This document shows, piece by piece, positions 9,640 to 19,403 of a DNA stretch of 64,000 nucleotides. The stretch is taken from positions 474,297 through 538,296 of the forward strand of contig NZ_JALPVJ010000007.1 in assembly GCF_023544445.1 (NCBI RefSeq), read 5' to 3'. The first letter of the stretch is position 1; each line of letters opens with the position of its first letter. The notes beneath the pieces were generated by a model. It was not told the origin of the DNA, made no database searches, and was given only the letters and a program-made list of their open reading frames with translations. Source of the stretch: Actinoplanes sp. M2I2 (GTDB lineage Bacteria > Actinomycetota > Actinomycetes > Mycobacteriales > Micromonosporaceae). A program made the translations under genes and the position numbers.

Positions 9640-10363
9640 GGCGGCCGAGTCGCGCCCGATCCGGCGGGTCGAGCTCGACGCCGGCGCCGAGGTCGACCGG
9701 GGCGCCTGGTGGGCCACCATCCCGGCGGTACGGGCCGTGCTCGACCACGGGCTGAACATCCCGGCCGGCGTGACGTTCCTCGTCGGCGAGAACGGATCGG
9801 GCAAGTCCACGCTGGTGGAGGCGCTGGCCGCGGCGCACGGGCTGAACCCGGAAGGCGGCTCGCGCGGTGCGATGCACTCCACCCGCGTCACCGAGTCACC
9901 GCTGGGGCAGGCGCTGCGGGTGATCCGTACGCCGGGTCGCCGGGCCAACGCGTACTTCCTGCGGGCCGAGACCACCCATGGCCTGTACACCTATCTGGAA
10001 AGCCTGCCGGGCGACAACCCCGACCTGAACCTGCACGAGCAGAGCCACGGTGAGGGTTTCCTGGAGCTTCTGGAGCGCAAGTTCCGGGGGTACGGGTTCT
10101 ATCTGATGGACGAGCCCGAGGCGCCGCTCTCGTTCACCTCGACGCTGGGGCTGCTCAGCCGCCTGGGTGACCTGCGCGCCGACGGGGCCCAGGTCGTGGT
10201 GGCCACGCACTCGCCGCTGCTCACCGCCCTGCCCGGCGCCACGATCCTCGAACTGGGCGCGCACGGCATCCGGCGTACGGAATGGGCCGACCTGGACATC
10301 GTGGCGAGCTGGCGCGGCTTCCTGGCCTCGCCCGAGGCGTTCCTGCGGCACCTCGGTGTCTGA
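9629..10363 (+). CDS. AAA/ABC-type ATPase, stand-alone
   Basis: A 244-residue cytoplasmic ATPase with Walker A GENGSGKST, a signature-like SHGEGFLELL, Walker B FYLMDEPEAPLS and the switch histidine in VATHSPLL. The whole protein is one nucleotide-binding domain without membrane segments, resembling small SMC/RecF-like ATPases annotated only as AAA family. The ATG at 9629 lies inside the end of the preceding small gene (11-bp overlap). Its role is unknown; the coupling to the DUF6104-like protein is the only functional clue. Confidence 0.88.
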   Translation: MRSRAAESRPIRRVELDAGAEVDRGAWWATIPAVRAVLDHGLNIPAGVTFLVGENGSGKSTLVEALAAAHGLNPEGGSRGAMHSTRVTESPLGQALRVIRTPGRRANAYFLRAETTHGLYTYLESLPGDNPDLNLHEQSHGEGFLELLERKFRGYGFYLMDEPEAPLSFTSTLGLLSRLGDLRADGAQVVVATHSPLLTALPGATILELGAHGIRRTEWADLDIVASWRGFLASPEAFLRHLGV

Positions 10364-10425
10364 CGTCATCCACAGTTGGGGCTTTCGACCCGGCGGCGGC
10401 ACCTGGGGGCCGGTAGGTTGAGGCC

Positions 10426-12494
10426 GTGGCACGAAGCGTCTATGTGGCGGGTCTCGGCCCCGGCGTCGGCAAGGGCACGGTCGCGCTGGGCCTGGTCGAG
10501 CTGCTGTCCCGGCAGGTCGCGCGGATCGGGGTGTTCCGCCCACTGGTCTCCGGCGCCGGCGACGACCCGCTGCTCACCCTGCTGACCAAGCGCTACCCGG
10601 TGGTCGCGCCCTACGCCGACTCCTACGGGGTGACGACCGCCGAGGCCAGCGCGCTGGTCGCCGACGGCAAGTGGGAGGAGCTGATCTCCCGCATCGTCGA
10701 GCGCTACCGCGAGCTCGAGCGGCAGGCCGGCTCGGTCGTGGTGATCGGCAGCGACTTCTCGCCGGCCGCCGGGGAACGCGACGAGATGCCCCGCGAGCTC
10801 GGCTTCAACGCCCGCCTGGCGACCGAGTTCGGCAGCGTCGTGATCCCGGTGATCAGCGGCGAGGATCGCGGGGCCGAGTCGCTGACCGCGGCGGCCCGCA
10901 GCGCCTACCACTCCCTGGCCGACCTCGACGCCACGGTCGTCGCCGTGATCGCCAACCGGGTCGCCGCGGGAGTCTCCCTCGACGGCGGCGACCTGCCGGT
11001 GCCGATGTGGTCGATCCCCGAGATCGCCACGATCGCCGCCCCGACCGTGGCCGAGGTGGCCGCGGCGCTCGACGCGACCGTCCTCTCGGGCGGCGAGGGC
11101 GCCCTCGACCGCGACGTGCTCGACTACGTGGTCGGCGCCGCGCATGTGCCCACCGTTCTGGAGCATCTGACCGACGGCGCGCTCATGATCACGCCGGGCG
11201 ATCGGGCCGACCTGCTGCTCGCGGCCAGCGCGGCCCACGCCGCCGGCAACGTCACGCTCTCCGGCCTGGTGCTCACCCTGGGCGAGCGCCCCGACCCGCG
11301 CGTGGTCCGGGTCGTCGAGCGGCTCAACACCGGCCTGGCGATGCTGGTCGTCGCGTCCGACAGTTACCACACGATCGCCGCGGCCACCCACATTCAGGCG
11401 GGTCTCAGCACGGGCACCCCGCGCAAGATCGAGGCCGCCCTGGGCGCGTTCGAGGAAAATGTGGACACCGCGGCGCTGACCCGCCTGCTCGACGTGGCCC
11501 GCTCCAGCCGGGTCACCCCGCTCATGTTCGAGAACGATCTGATCGATCGGGCCCGGGCCGAGCGCCGCCACCTCGTGCTGCCCGAGGGCACCGACGAGCG
11601 CATCCTGCGAGCCACCGAGACGCTGCTGCGGCGCGGCGTCGCCGACCTCACGCTGCTGGGCGACCCGGCCGAGATCACCCGGCGGGCCCGCGAGCTGGGC
11701 GTCGAGATCGGCGCGGCCCGGCTGGTCGACCCCGAGACCAGCCCGTGGCGTGACGACTTCGCGGAACGCTATGCCGAGCTGCGCAAACACCGCGCCGTGA
11801 CGCTCGACCTGGCCTACGACGTGGTCCGCGACGTCAACTACTTCGGCACGATGATGGTGGCCGAGGGACTGGCCGACGGCATGGTCTCCGGGGCCAACCA
11901 CACCACGGCGGCCACGATCCGTCCCGCCTTCGAGATCATCAAGACGGTGCCCGACGTGTCGGTGGCCTCCAGCGTGTTCTTCATGCTGCTCGCCGATCGT
12001 GTGCTGGTCTACGGCGACTGCGCGGTCAACCCCGACCCGGACGCCGCCCAGCTGGCCGACATCGCGCTCTCCTCGGCGCGGACGGCGGCAGCCTTCGGCA
12101 TCGATCCGCGCGTCGCGATGCTGTCCTACTCCACCGGCAAGTCGGGCTCGGGCGCCGACGTCGAAAAGGTCGCCGCGGCCACCGCGCTGGTCCACGAACG
12201 CCGGCCCGATCTGCCGGTCGAGGGCCCGATCCAGTACGACGCGGCCATCGACCCGGCCGTGGCGGCGACCAAGCTGCCCGAGAGCACAGTGGCCGGCAAG
12301 GCGACGGTGTTCGTCTTCCCCGACCTCAACACCGGCAACAACACCTACAAGGCGGTCCAGCGGTCGGCCGGCGCGGTCGCCGTCGGCCCGGTCATGCAGG
12401 GTCTGCGACGGCCGGTCAACGACCTGTCCCGCGGGGCCACGGTCAAGGACATCGTCAACACGGTGGCGATCACAGCGATTCAGGCGGCGGTGCG

Positions 12495-12498
<4 letters not shown>
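10426..12498 (+). CDS. pta: Phosphate acetyltransferase
   Basis: Interconverts acetyl-CoA and acetyl phosphate. The 690-residue protein is the long form: an N-terminal P-loop domain (GLGPGVGKGTVALGL), a DRTGG-like middle domain and the C-terminal catalytic domain with LVLPEGTDERILRA, GMVSGANHTTAATI and SGSGADVEKV. The start is a GTG at 10426. A TCATCCACA sequence resembling a DnaA box occurs just upstream (10366-10374) but is probably incidental. The gene overlaps ackA by 4 bp, forming the usual acetate-overflow operon. Confidence 0.97.
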
Positions 12499-13610
<1,112 letters not shown>

Positions 13611-13719
13611 AGCCGCCCGCCTTGCCCCGCTAGTCCGTCAGCACCAAGCAGACTTCGTCGGCGGCGCCCGGCGGTCACTTCACGGCCGGCGTTCGTCAAC
13701 CACCCCGCGGCGGGATCCG

Positions 13720-13884
13720 TCAGGCGACGAGCCAGACGATCAGCGCGAGAAGCACCACGGCGACGGCGACGGCGCCGATGATCAGTGGGGTCTTCGAGGG
13801 GGCCGCGGGCTCCTGCGGAGCATTGTGGGTAAAGGCACGGAAAGCCTCGGTGTTGCCGCTCGGGTCGACGCTGTTGTCAGACAT
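13720..13884 (-). CDS. Small single-pass membrane protein
   Basis: A 54-residue protein from an ATG at 13884 with a hydrophilic, Asn/Pro-rich N-terminal half and one C-terminal membrane segment (IIGAVAVAVVLLALIVWLV) ending right at the stop. No domain is recognised. Composition and the clean tail anchor argue that it is real. It has no visible ribosome-binding site and may be translated from a leaderless message. It points towards ackA and is divergent from the esterase lipoprotein gene. Confidence 0.6.
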   Translation of the reverse strand: MSDNSVDPSGNTEAFRAFTHNAPQEPAAPSKTPLIIGAVAVAVVLLALIVWLVA

Positions 13885-14055
13885 GGCCAAGACCATAGCG
13901 AAACGATGCACGTCACGCTGACCTCGGTCGGGGCCCTACCAGGACAAACAGCCGCCGCACGGCAAATTCATCCGATCGTGGGAGCGCCGAGCGCGCACCC
14001 GCACGGGCGGCTGTTCCGGTCGGTTCTTCAGGTTGCTCACCGAGGCCGAAGCACA

Positions 14056-15033
14056 ATGGGACGGGTGCATCGCCGTCTCGCCGCTCTCGCCCTTGCCGTC
14101 ACGGTCCCGTTGGCCACGCTCGTCGCCTGCTCGGCGGATCACCCGTCGGATGCTCAGCCGTCCACCCTTCCGCCGGCCGCCGGCATCCCGGCCGCGCCCG
14201 GCACCGCTGGGCCGACAACGACAGCGCCTCGCCCGACCGCACCCGGGACGGCGGCACCTGACACAGCCGCACCCGGCACAGCCGCACCCGGCACGGCCGC
14301 GCCGACACGGTCGTTCGCCGTAGAAACTCGCACTCTGAAACTCCAACGCGGCAGCCGTCCGCTACCGACCACCGTCTGGTCGCCGCAGGGCAACGGCCCG
14401 TTCCCGCTGATCCTTTTCAGCCACGGCCTCGGCGGCAAGCCGTCCGATTACCGCGAGCTCCTGACTACTTGGGCCCGGGCCGGCTTCGTCGTCGCGGCAC
14501 CGGCCTACCCCCACACGTCCGCGGCCGCAGCCGAACTCAACGTCCTCGACGTACTCAATCAGCCCGCCGACGCCAGCTACGTGATCACCGAGACGCTGAG
14601 CGAACTGAGCGACACGATCGACCAGAACCGGGTGGCGGCGGCCGGCCACTCAGCCGGCGGCGTGACCACGCTGGGCCTCTTCAGCGGCAACCGAGACCAG
14701 CGCCTGCGCGCCGGCGTCGTCCTGGCCGGACGCCAGGTGCTCCCCCAGCCGTTCACCGGCCCGGAGGCGCCGCTGTTCTTTGTGCACGGCCGCCAGGACG
14801 CCACGGTGGCCTACGCCGACGGCCGCGCCGCCTACGACGCGGTCACGTGGCCCAAGGCCTTCCTCACCGTCACCCAAGGCGGCCACGTAGCAGCCGGCCG
14901 CTCCCTCGACGTCATAGCCACCACCAGCACCGACTTCTGGCGCTGGAGCCTCTACGGCGACGACCGGGCCCGCACCCGCCTGCAGAAAGACGCGACCCGA
15001 GGCGGTCTGGCCACCCTGACCAACCGCCTGTAG
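14056..15033 (+). CDS. Secreted lipoprotein, alpha/beta hydrolase (PET hydrolase/chlorophyllase-like fold)
   Basis: A 325-residue protein with a signal peptide and lipobox LVAC (lipid anchor on Cys about residue 21), a Thr/Ala/Pro-rich linker (about 30-80) made of TAAPG-type repeats, and an alpha/beta hydrolase domain. Visible features are the oxyanion region FSHGLGG, the nucleophile elbow GHSAGG, a candidate catalytic Asp in HGRQDATV and His in TQGGHVAAG, which complete the triad. It probably hydrolyses an ester outside the cell; the substrate is unknown. The ATG at 14056 gives a proper signal peptide, while upstream in-frame starts do not. Confidence 0.85.
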   Translation: MGRVHRRLAALALAVTVPLATLVACSADHPSDAQPSTLPPAAGIPAAPGTAGPTTTAPRPTAPGTAAPDTAAPGTAAPGTAAPTRSFAVETRTLKLQRGSRPLPTTVWSPQGNGPFPLILFSHGLGGKPSDYRELLTTWARAGFVVAAPAYPHTSAAAAELNVLDVLNQPADASYVITETLSELSDTIDQNRVAAAGHSAGGVTTLGLFSGNRDQRLRAGVVLAGRQVLPQPFTGPEAPLFFVHGRQDATVAYADGRAAYDAVTWPKAFLTVTQGGHVAAGRSLDVIATTSTDFWRWSLYGDDRARTRLQKDATRGGLATLTNRL

Positions 15034-15354
15034 TTCCCGCGACCGGCACGGGCCCGTAACACTGCGTCCTGTTCGTCGTGTCGACACGCCCAGGCGCCAC
15101 CCGCGCCTGCCAAGTCATGGCTTGCCAGGCGCCCCGTCACATCCGGGAGGCACCGCCAACCGATCCCCACCGCACGCGAATCCACCGCGGGGCTCAGGGG
15201 GCGGGATCGGCCGCGCGCGCAAACCGCACGCCGCCAGACCGACGTGGAAGTGGCTCCAGCGGATCCGAGATCAACGGACGTACGCACGCTCAGCGCCCGG
15301 ACCCGTGACGCCGGCCGCACTGGCGGCTGTACGCGACGACCTAGGCGCCGCCAC
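15034..15354. other. Gene-free spacer before a repeat block
   Basis: About 320 bp between the esterase stop and the degenerate repeat block. No reading frame here has a convincing start, motif or composition. I see no tRNA or terminator. Short open frames on both strands run into the repeats and look like high-GC artefacts. Confidence 0.5.
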
Positions 15355-15665
15355 GGCTGACTCGACCACGGCCGAGCGCCACCACGGCCGAGCGCCACCA
15401 CGGCCGAGCGCCACCACGACCGAGCGGCATCACCGCCGGCCGCCACCACCGCCGGCCGCCACTCACGACCGACCGCCACCACCGCCGGGCGCCACCACGG
15501 CCGCCACGACCGACCGCCACCACCGCCAGCCGCCACCACCGCCGGGCGCCACTCACGACCGACCGCCACCACCGCCAGCCGCCACGACCGACCGCCACCA
15601 CCGCCAGCCGCCACGACCGACCGCCGCAACCGCCGGCCGCCACGACCGAGCGCTACTACGATCGA
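15355..15665. repeat. Degenerate GC-rich tandem repeats downstream of the quinone oxidoreductase gene
   Basis: The block begins with three exact 16-bp units GCCGAGCGCCACCACG (15371, 15387, 15403) and continues as diverged units built of CCGCCACCACCGCCG and ACTCACGACCGACC. It ends about 50 bp beyond the 3' end of the minus-strand oxidoreductase gene. Long open frames across it encode only low-complexity Arg/Pro/His or Trp/Arg/Val strings and are not credible genes. Confidence 0.8.
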
Positions 15666-15714
15666 GCGCCGTCACCGCTGTGAGGCGCGGCCAGGGTACG
15701 GAGGCGTGGTCTTG

Positions 15715-16665
15715 TCAGTGCAGGAAGTCGATCGCCACCTTGCCGAAGATGTCGCCGGACTCGAGCCGGGCGAAGGCGTCTGCGACAGCGCTGAAGCCGT
15801 AGGTGGAGTCGATCACCGGGCGGACGTCGTTCTCGACCAGGAAGCTGAGCAGGGCGGCCAGCTCGGCGGCGGTGCCCATCGTGCTGCCCAGTATGTCGAG
15901 CCGCATGGCGAAGACCCGGCGCAGATCCACTGTGGCCAGATGACCGCCCGTCGCGCCGCAGACCACGATGCGGCCGCCCGGCGCGCAGCACTTCATCGAG
16001 TGGTCGAACGTGGGGGCGCCGACCGACTCGATCACCAGGTTGACCCGCTCGGGCAGCCGGGCGCCGGGCTCGACGGCGATGGCCCCCAGCTCGGCGATGC
16101 GCTCCCGCTTCCCCGGGTCGCGGCTGGTGGCGTACACCCGCTTGCCCATCGCGACCGCGAGGGCGACCGCGGCCGTGGCCACCCCGCCGCCGGCGCCCTG
16201 CACCAGCACGGCCGAGCATTCGTCGGCCCGGCCCCGCGTCGTCAGCATGTGGAAGGCGGTCAGCCAGGCCGTGGGCAGGCAGGCCGCGTCGAGGAACGAC
16301 AGGCCGGCCGGCTTGGGGATCAGGTTTTCCGGCGGCACCGCGACCCGCTCGGCCAGCGTGCCCGGGTGCCGCTCGGAGAGCAGGGAAAGACCCCGCGGGT
16401 CGGCCTCGTCGGGGACCACGGGGTAGACGACGACCTCGTTGCCGTCCTGGTCGACGCCGGCCGCGTCGCAGCCCAGGATCATCGGCAGCCGGTCGGCGGG
16501 CAGGCCGACACCGCGCAGCGACCAGATGTCGTGCTGGTTGAGCGAAGCCGCCCGCACCTCGACCGTAACCCAGCCGTCGGGCGGGCTGAGGTCGGGCCGG
16601 TCGGCCACGCGCAGGGCGGAGCGGGGGTTCGTCGGGTCGGAGGCTATGGCGTAGGCGGCGCGCAT
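15715..16665 (-). CDS. NADPH:quinone oxidoreductase-like MDR-family protein
   Basis: A 316-residue medium-chain dehydrogenase/reductase. Supporting segments are the GroES-like N-terminal part with ASLNQHDIWSLRG, the LGCDAAGVD turn, the nucleotide-binding GAGGGVATAAVALA loop and LGSTMGT near the C terminus. The cysteine/histidine ligands of zinc dehydrogenases are absent, pointing to the zinc-free quinone oxidoreductase branch. The ATG at 16665 gives the standard N terminus MRAAYAI. It would reduce a quinone or enone with NADPH in the cytoplasm; the true substrate is unknown. Confidence 0.88.
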   Translation of the reverse strand: MRAAYAIASDPTNPRSALRVADRPDLSPPDGWVTVEVRAASLNQHDIWSLRGVGLPADRLPMILGCDAAGVDQDGNEVVVYPVVPDEADPRGLSLLSERHPGTLAERVAVPPENLIPKPAGLSFLDAACLPTAWLTAFHMLTTRGRADECSAVLVQGAGGGVATAAVALAVAMGKRVYATSRDPGKRERIAELGAIAVEPGARLPERVNLVIESVGAPTFDHSMKCCAPGGRIVVCGATGGHLATVDLRRVFAMRLDILGSTMGTAAELAALLSFLVENDVRPVIDSTYGFSAVADAFARLESGDIFGKVAIDFLH

Positions 16666-16704
16666 AGGCACAGACCATAGTGGCCGATGGCGATCATCCG
16701 GCCG

Positions 16705-16730
16705 TTTTCCACAGTCTCGGACTGTCCACA
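16705..16730 (+). other. Two near-consensus DnaA boxes in tandem
   Basis: TTTTCCACA (16705-16713) and CTGTCCACA (16722-16730) each differ by one base from the actinobacterial DnaA box TTGTCCACA and lie in the same orientation, start to start 17 bp. They sit in the upstream region of the oxidoreductase gene. They may titrate DnaA or be chance matches. Confidence 0.35.
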
Positions 16731-16831
16731 GGCCGTCAGCCGGAGCTGGCGATTTCCGAGATAATGACAGCGGGGGCCTCCCCCAGGGAGGGTGGGCTCT
16801 GATCTGCGGACGATCACGACAGCTCGAAATA

Positions 16832-16963
16832 CTAAGCAGGCGCGGTGGGCCCTCCCTCGGTGAGGAAGAGCCCGATCCGGTAACCGGCCAAGCCGCGGCG
16901 GGCAGCCCACTTCGTGACCCGATGCTCAACGACGGCGGTCAGCGCCTCCGCCGCAGCAGCCAT
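16832..16963 (-). CDS. Possible 43-residue protein, doubtful
   Basis: A short frame from an ATG at 16963 with an amphipathic KWAARRGLAGYRIGLFL segment. Its N-terminal part runs into the first copy of the 63-bp repeat array, where the repeat translates in the same frame. There is no ribosome-binding site, and in the third repeat copy the frame is lost through a one-base length change. It could be a remnant of a gene whose start has been repeatedly duplicated, or simply an open frame in high-GC DNA. Confidence 0.2.
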   Translation of the reverse strand: MAAAAEALTAVVEHRVTKWAARRGLAGYRIGLFLTEGGPTAPA

Positions 16964-17127
16964 GCCGCGGTCGACCGGCCGAGAAGTGAACCGGGCCGCA
17001 ATCAGCGCCTCCGCCACAGCCGTGATGCCGCGGTCGACCGGCCGAGAAGTGAAACCGGGCCGCAATCAGCGCCTCCGCCACAGCCGGCGAAGCCTCGGTC
17101 CACCCCTCGAGAGGTGAACGGGGCCGC
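16939..17127. repeat. Three copies of a 63/64-bp tandem repeat abutting the malic enzyme stop
   Basis: Units begin TCAGCGCCTCCGCC at 16939, 17002 and 17066 (periods 63 and 64). The middle copy has one extra A, and the third copy is the most diverged. The array ends about 8 bp before the stop codon of the minus-strand malic enzyme gene, so it forms the immediate 3' region of that transcript. Confidence 0.85.
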
Positions 17128-17134
17128 GGCCCGC

Positions 17135-18373
17135 CTACCCGGGCAGCGGCGCCGAACGCTGCGGCGGCGCCACCGGCGCCGACCGGCGAGCAACCCCGTC
17201 CACCTCGGCCGCCGCGGCCACCGCGGCCGCGACCGCCGGCGCCACCCGCGGGTCGAGCGGCGACGGCACGATCGCGTCCGCGCGCAGGTCGTCCGAGACC
17301 ACCTCGGCGATCGCCTCAGCGGCAGCCACCTTCATGCGCTCGGTGATCGTGCTGGCCCGGACGTCGAGCGCCCCGCGGAAGATGCCGGGGAAGGCCAGCA
17401 CGTTGTTGATCTGGTTGGGGAAGTCGCTGCGGCCGGTGGCGACGATGGCCGCGTATCGGTGCGCGACGTCGGGCGCCACCTCGGGGGTGGGGTTGGCCAT
17501 GGCGAAGATGATGCCGCCGGGGGCCATGCCGGCGACCGCGCGTTCCTCGATGTGCCCGCCCGAGACGCCGATCAGCACGTCGGCGCCGATGAGGGCTTCG
17601 GCGATCCCACCCGTACGACCGGAGAAGTTGGTCGTCGCGGCCAGCTCGGCCTTGATCGGGGTGAGGTCGCCGCGGTCGGCGTGGATGATGCCGCGCGAGT
17701 CGCAGATGATGACGTTGGCGCCGTCCACGCCGGCCGTGATGAGCATGCGGGCGATCGCAACCCCGGCCGCCCCGGCTCCGCTCAGGACGACCCGCAGGTC
17801 GCCGAAGTCGCGGCCGAGCAGCTTGGCCGCGTTCCGCAATGCGGCCAGCGTGACCACCGCGGTGCCGTGCTGGTCGTCGTGGAAGACCGGGATGTCGAGT
17901 TCGGCGTCCAACCGGCGTTCGATCTCGAAGCAGCGCGGGGCGCTGATGTCCTCGAGGTTGATGCCGCCGAAGCTGGGGGCCATCGCCTTGACCGCCGTGA
18001 TGATGCCTTCGACGTCCTGGGTGTCGAGGCAGATCGGGATCGAGTCGACGCCGCCGAACTGTTTGAAGAGGATCGACTTGCCTTCCATGACCGGCATCGC
18101 GGCCCGGGGGCCGATGTTGCCCAGGCCGAGCACGGCCGAGCCGTCGGTGACCACGGCGACGGTGTTGGCCGTCCAGGTGTAGTCGGCGTAGAGCGACGGG
18201 TCGTCGGCGATGGCCTCGCAGACCCGGGCGACACCGGGGGTGTAGGCCAGCGAGAGGTGGTCGCGGCTGGCCAGCGGGACGGTCAGGCTGATCTCCATCT
18301 TGCCGCTTCTGTGCAGCTCGAAGACGGGATCGGCGGCCAGGGCGGGGTCGAGCTCGAAACTGAAGTAGGACAC
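17135..18373 (-). CDS. NAD(P)-dependent malic enzyme
   Basis: Oxidatively decarboxylates malate to pyruvate. The roughly 412-residue protein is the short bacterial form without a phosphotransacetylase tail. Visible segments are SLAYTPGVARVCEAI, the metal-binding VFHDDQHGTAVV, the nucleotide-binding VVLSGAGAAGVAIA and FAMANPTPE followed by SDFPNQINNVLAFPG. I favour the GTG at 18373 because GGAG lies 8 bp upstream; an ATG at 18391 without such a site is the alternative. It links the TCA cycle to pyruvate and NAD(P)H supply. Its 3' end abuts the 63-bp repeats. Confidence 0.95.
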   Translation of the reverse strand: MSYFSFELDPALAADPVFELHRSGKMEISLTVPLASRDHLSLAYTPGVARVCEAIADDPSLYADYTWTANTVAVVTDGSAVLGLGNIGPRAAMPVMEGKSILFKQFGGVDSIPICLDTQDVEGIITAVKAMAPSFGGINLEDISAPRCFEIERRLDAELDIPVFHDDQHGTAVVTLAALRNAAKLLGRDFGDLRVVLSGAGAAGVAIARMLITAGVDGANVIICDSRGIIHADRGDLTPIKAELAATTNFSGRTGGIAEALIGADVLIGVSGGHIEERAVAGMAPGGIIFAMANPTPEVAPDVAHRYAAIVATGRSDFPNQINNVLAFPGIFRGALDVRASTITERMKVAAAEAIAEVVSDDLRADAIVPSPLDPRVAPAVAAAVAAAAEVDGVARRSAPVAPPQRSAPLPG

Positions 18374-18511
18374 GGGGACTCCAACCGGCATCGGGACGTA
18401 GGTCGGCGAGGCGGTCGCGACGGCGAGTAGGGCGCCGGACCGGAACGCGATGCGGGGATCACCCGTGAAAAGCAACCGCGAGGCGCGAGTGTGCGCCGCG
18501 GTGTTGCGACA

Positions 18512-18820
18512 TTAACCTAGCCGACCGAGCCGCGGGTAGTAGCGCAATAACACCCGGCCGATGACATCCGCCACCCCGTACGCCCGGCTGTCGTCCTCGA
18601 TCAGCTGGTTGTCGCCCTGTATCCACCACCCGCCGTCCTGAGGCCTTACCGTGCGCTTGACCACCAGCAGGTCGGGTCTGGTCCGGAACCGGGCGACCAC
18701 CACGTCGCCCGCGCGCACCCGGCCGCCACGACGGACGAGCAGGGCGTCACCGTCGCGCAGCGTGGGAACCATCGAAGGTCCGCGGACGAGCACCGCGAAC
18801 AGCGGTAGTTGCCAACTCAC
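18512..18820 (-). CDS. sodX: Nickel superoxide dismutase maturation protease (S26 signal-peptidase family)
   Basis: A compact 102-residue S26-family peptidase that removes the N-terminal propeptide of Ni-superoxide dismutase so that the new N-terminal histidine can bind nickel. It has the serine box VRGPSMVPTL, the general-base lysine region LLVVKRTV and the GDN box WIQGDNQ. I chose the GTG at 18820 because GGAGG lies 9 bp upstream; longer frames to 18874 lack one. Transcribed divergently from sodN with an 86-bp shared promoter region, the usual arrangement. It lacks a membrane anchor, consistent with a cytoplasmic substrate. Confidence 0.92.
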   Translation of the reverse strand: MSWQLPLFAVLVRGPSMVPTLRDGDALLVRRGGRVRAGDVVVARFRTRPDLLVVKRTVRPQDGGWWIQGDNQLIEDDSRAYGVADVIGRVLLRYYPRLGRLG

Positions 18821-18840
18821 GGCATCAGTCCTCCATCGCT

Positions 18841-18857
18841 TTACCGCCGGGTGGTAA
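18841..18857. promoter_or_regulatory. Inverted repeat in the sodX/sodN shared promoter region
   Basis: TTACC (18841-18845) and GGTAA (18853-18857) form an inverted repeat with a 7-bp spacer. A TTGACA on the minus strand (about 18865-18870) could be a -35 element for sodX. sodN genes are classically controlled by nickel supply through Nur; this site does not match the published Nur box TTGCAA-N5-TTGCAA, so the regulator is uncertain. Confidence 0.3.
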
Positions 18858-18906
18858 GGGGTAGTGTCAACCACGGATCATCGCAAACTCATATGGAGGA
18901 GTCCTG

Positions 18907-19311
18907 ATGCGACTTCCGCGTTTCCTCACGCCTCGAACCGTGGTCACCGCCCACTGCGACCTTCCGTGTGGCATCTACGACCCGGCGCAGGCCCGGATCG
19001 AGGCCGAGTCGGTCAAGGCCATCGCTGAGAAGTACCAGGCGAACACGGACCCCGAGTTCCGTACGCGCGCCATCCTCATCAAGGAGCAGCGCGCCGAACT
19101 GGTCAAGCACCACCTGTGGGTGCTGTGGACCGACTACTTCAAGGCCCCGCACTTCGAGAAGTACCCGAACCTGCACCAGCTGTTCAACGAGGCCACCAAG
19201 CTCGCCGGCGCGTCCGGCGCCAAGGGCTCGGTCGACCCCGCCGTCGCCGACCAGCTCCTCGGCAAGATCGAGGAGATCTCCAAGATCTTCTGGGAGACGA
19301 AGCAGGCCTGA
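18907..19311 (+). CDS. sodN: Superoxide dismutase, nickel-dependent
   Basis: Cytoplasmic enzyme that dismutates superoxide with a nickel centre. The nickel hook HCDLPCG starts at His16, after a 15-residue propeptide (MRLPRFLTPRTVVTA) that must be cut off, so His16, Cys17 and Cys21 become residues 1, 2 and 6 of the mature protein. The rest is the four-helix-bundle sequence with IKEQRAELVKHHLW. The ATG at 18907 is preceded by GGAGGAG. Its processing enzyme SodX is encoded divergently, and an 18-bp perfect hairpin follows the stop. Confidence 0.98.
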   Translation: MRLPRFLTPRTVVTAHCDLPCGIYDPAQARIEAESVKAIAEKYQANTDPEFRTRAILIKEQRAELVKHHLWVLWTDYFKAPHFEKYPNLHQLFNEATKLAGASGAKGSVDPAVADQLLGKIEEISKIFWETKQA

Positions 19312-19323
19312 TCTGCGCCCGGC

Positions 19324-19362
19324 GACACGGCCGGTACGCCCACCGGGCGTACCGGCCGTGTC
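19324..19362 (+). terminator. Long perfect hairpin after sodN
   Basis: An 18-bp perfect stem (19324-19341 with 19345-19362) closes on a 3-nt loop, 12 bp after the sodN stop. There is no following T-run, as is common for actinobacterial hairpin terminators. It may also protect the sodN mRNA 3' end. Confidence 0.8.
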
Positions 19363-19403
19363 CGCTCCGGGACTAGAGTCTGCTGGGCGTTGGGAGGAGA
19401 TCG

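Noticed and set aside
15122..15802. Long open frames through the 15.3-15.7 kb repeats on both strands
   Set aside because: Products are low-complexity Pro/His/Arg or Trp/Arg/Val strings, with no ribosome-binding site or conserved motif; the open frames result from the repeat.
18821..18906. Nur box (TTGCAA-N5-TTGCAA) in the sodX/sodN region
   Set aside because: No such motif could be found by eye; only an unrelated inverted repeat is present.
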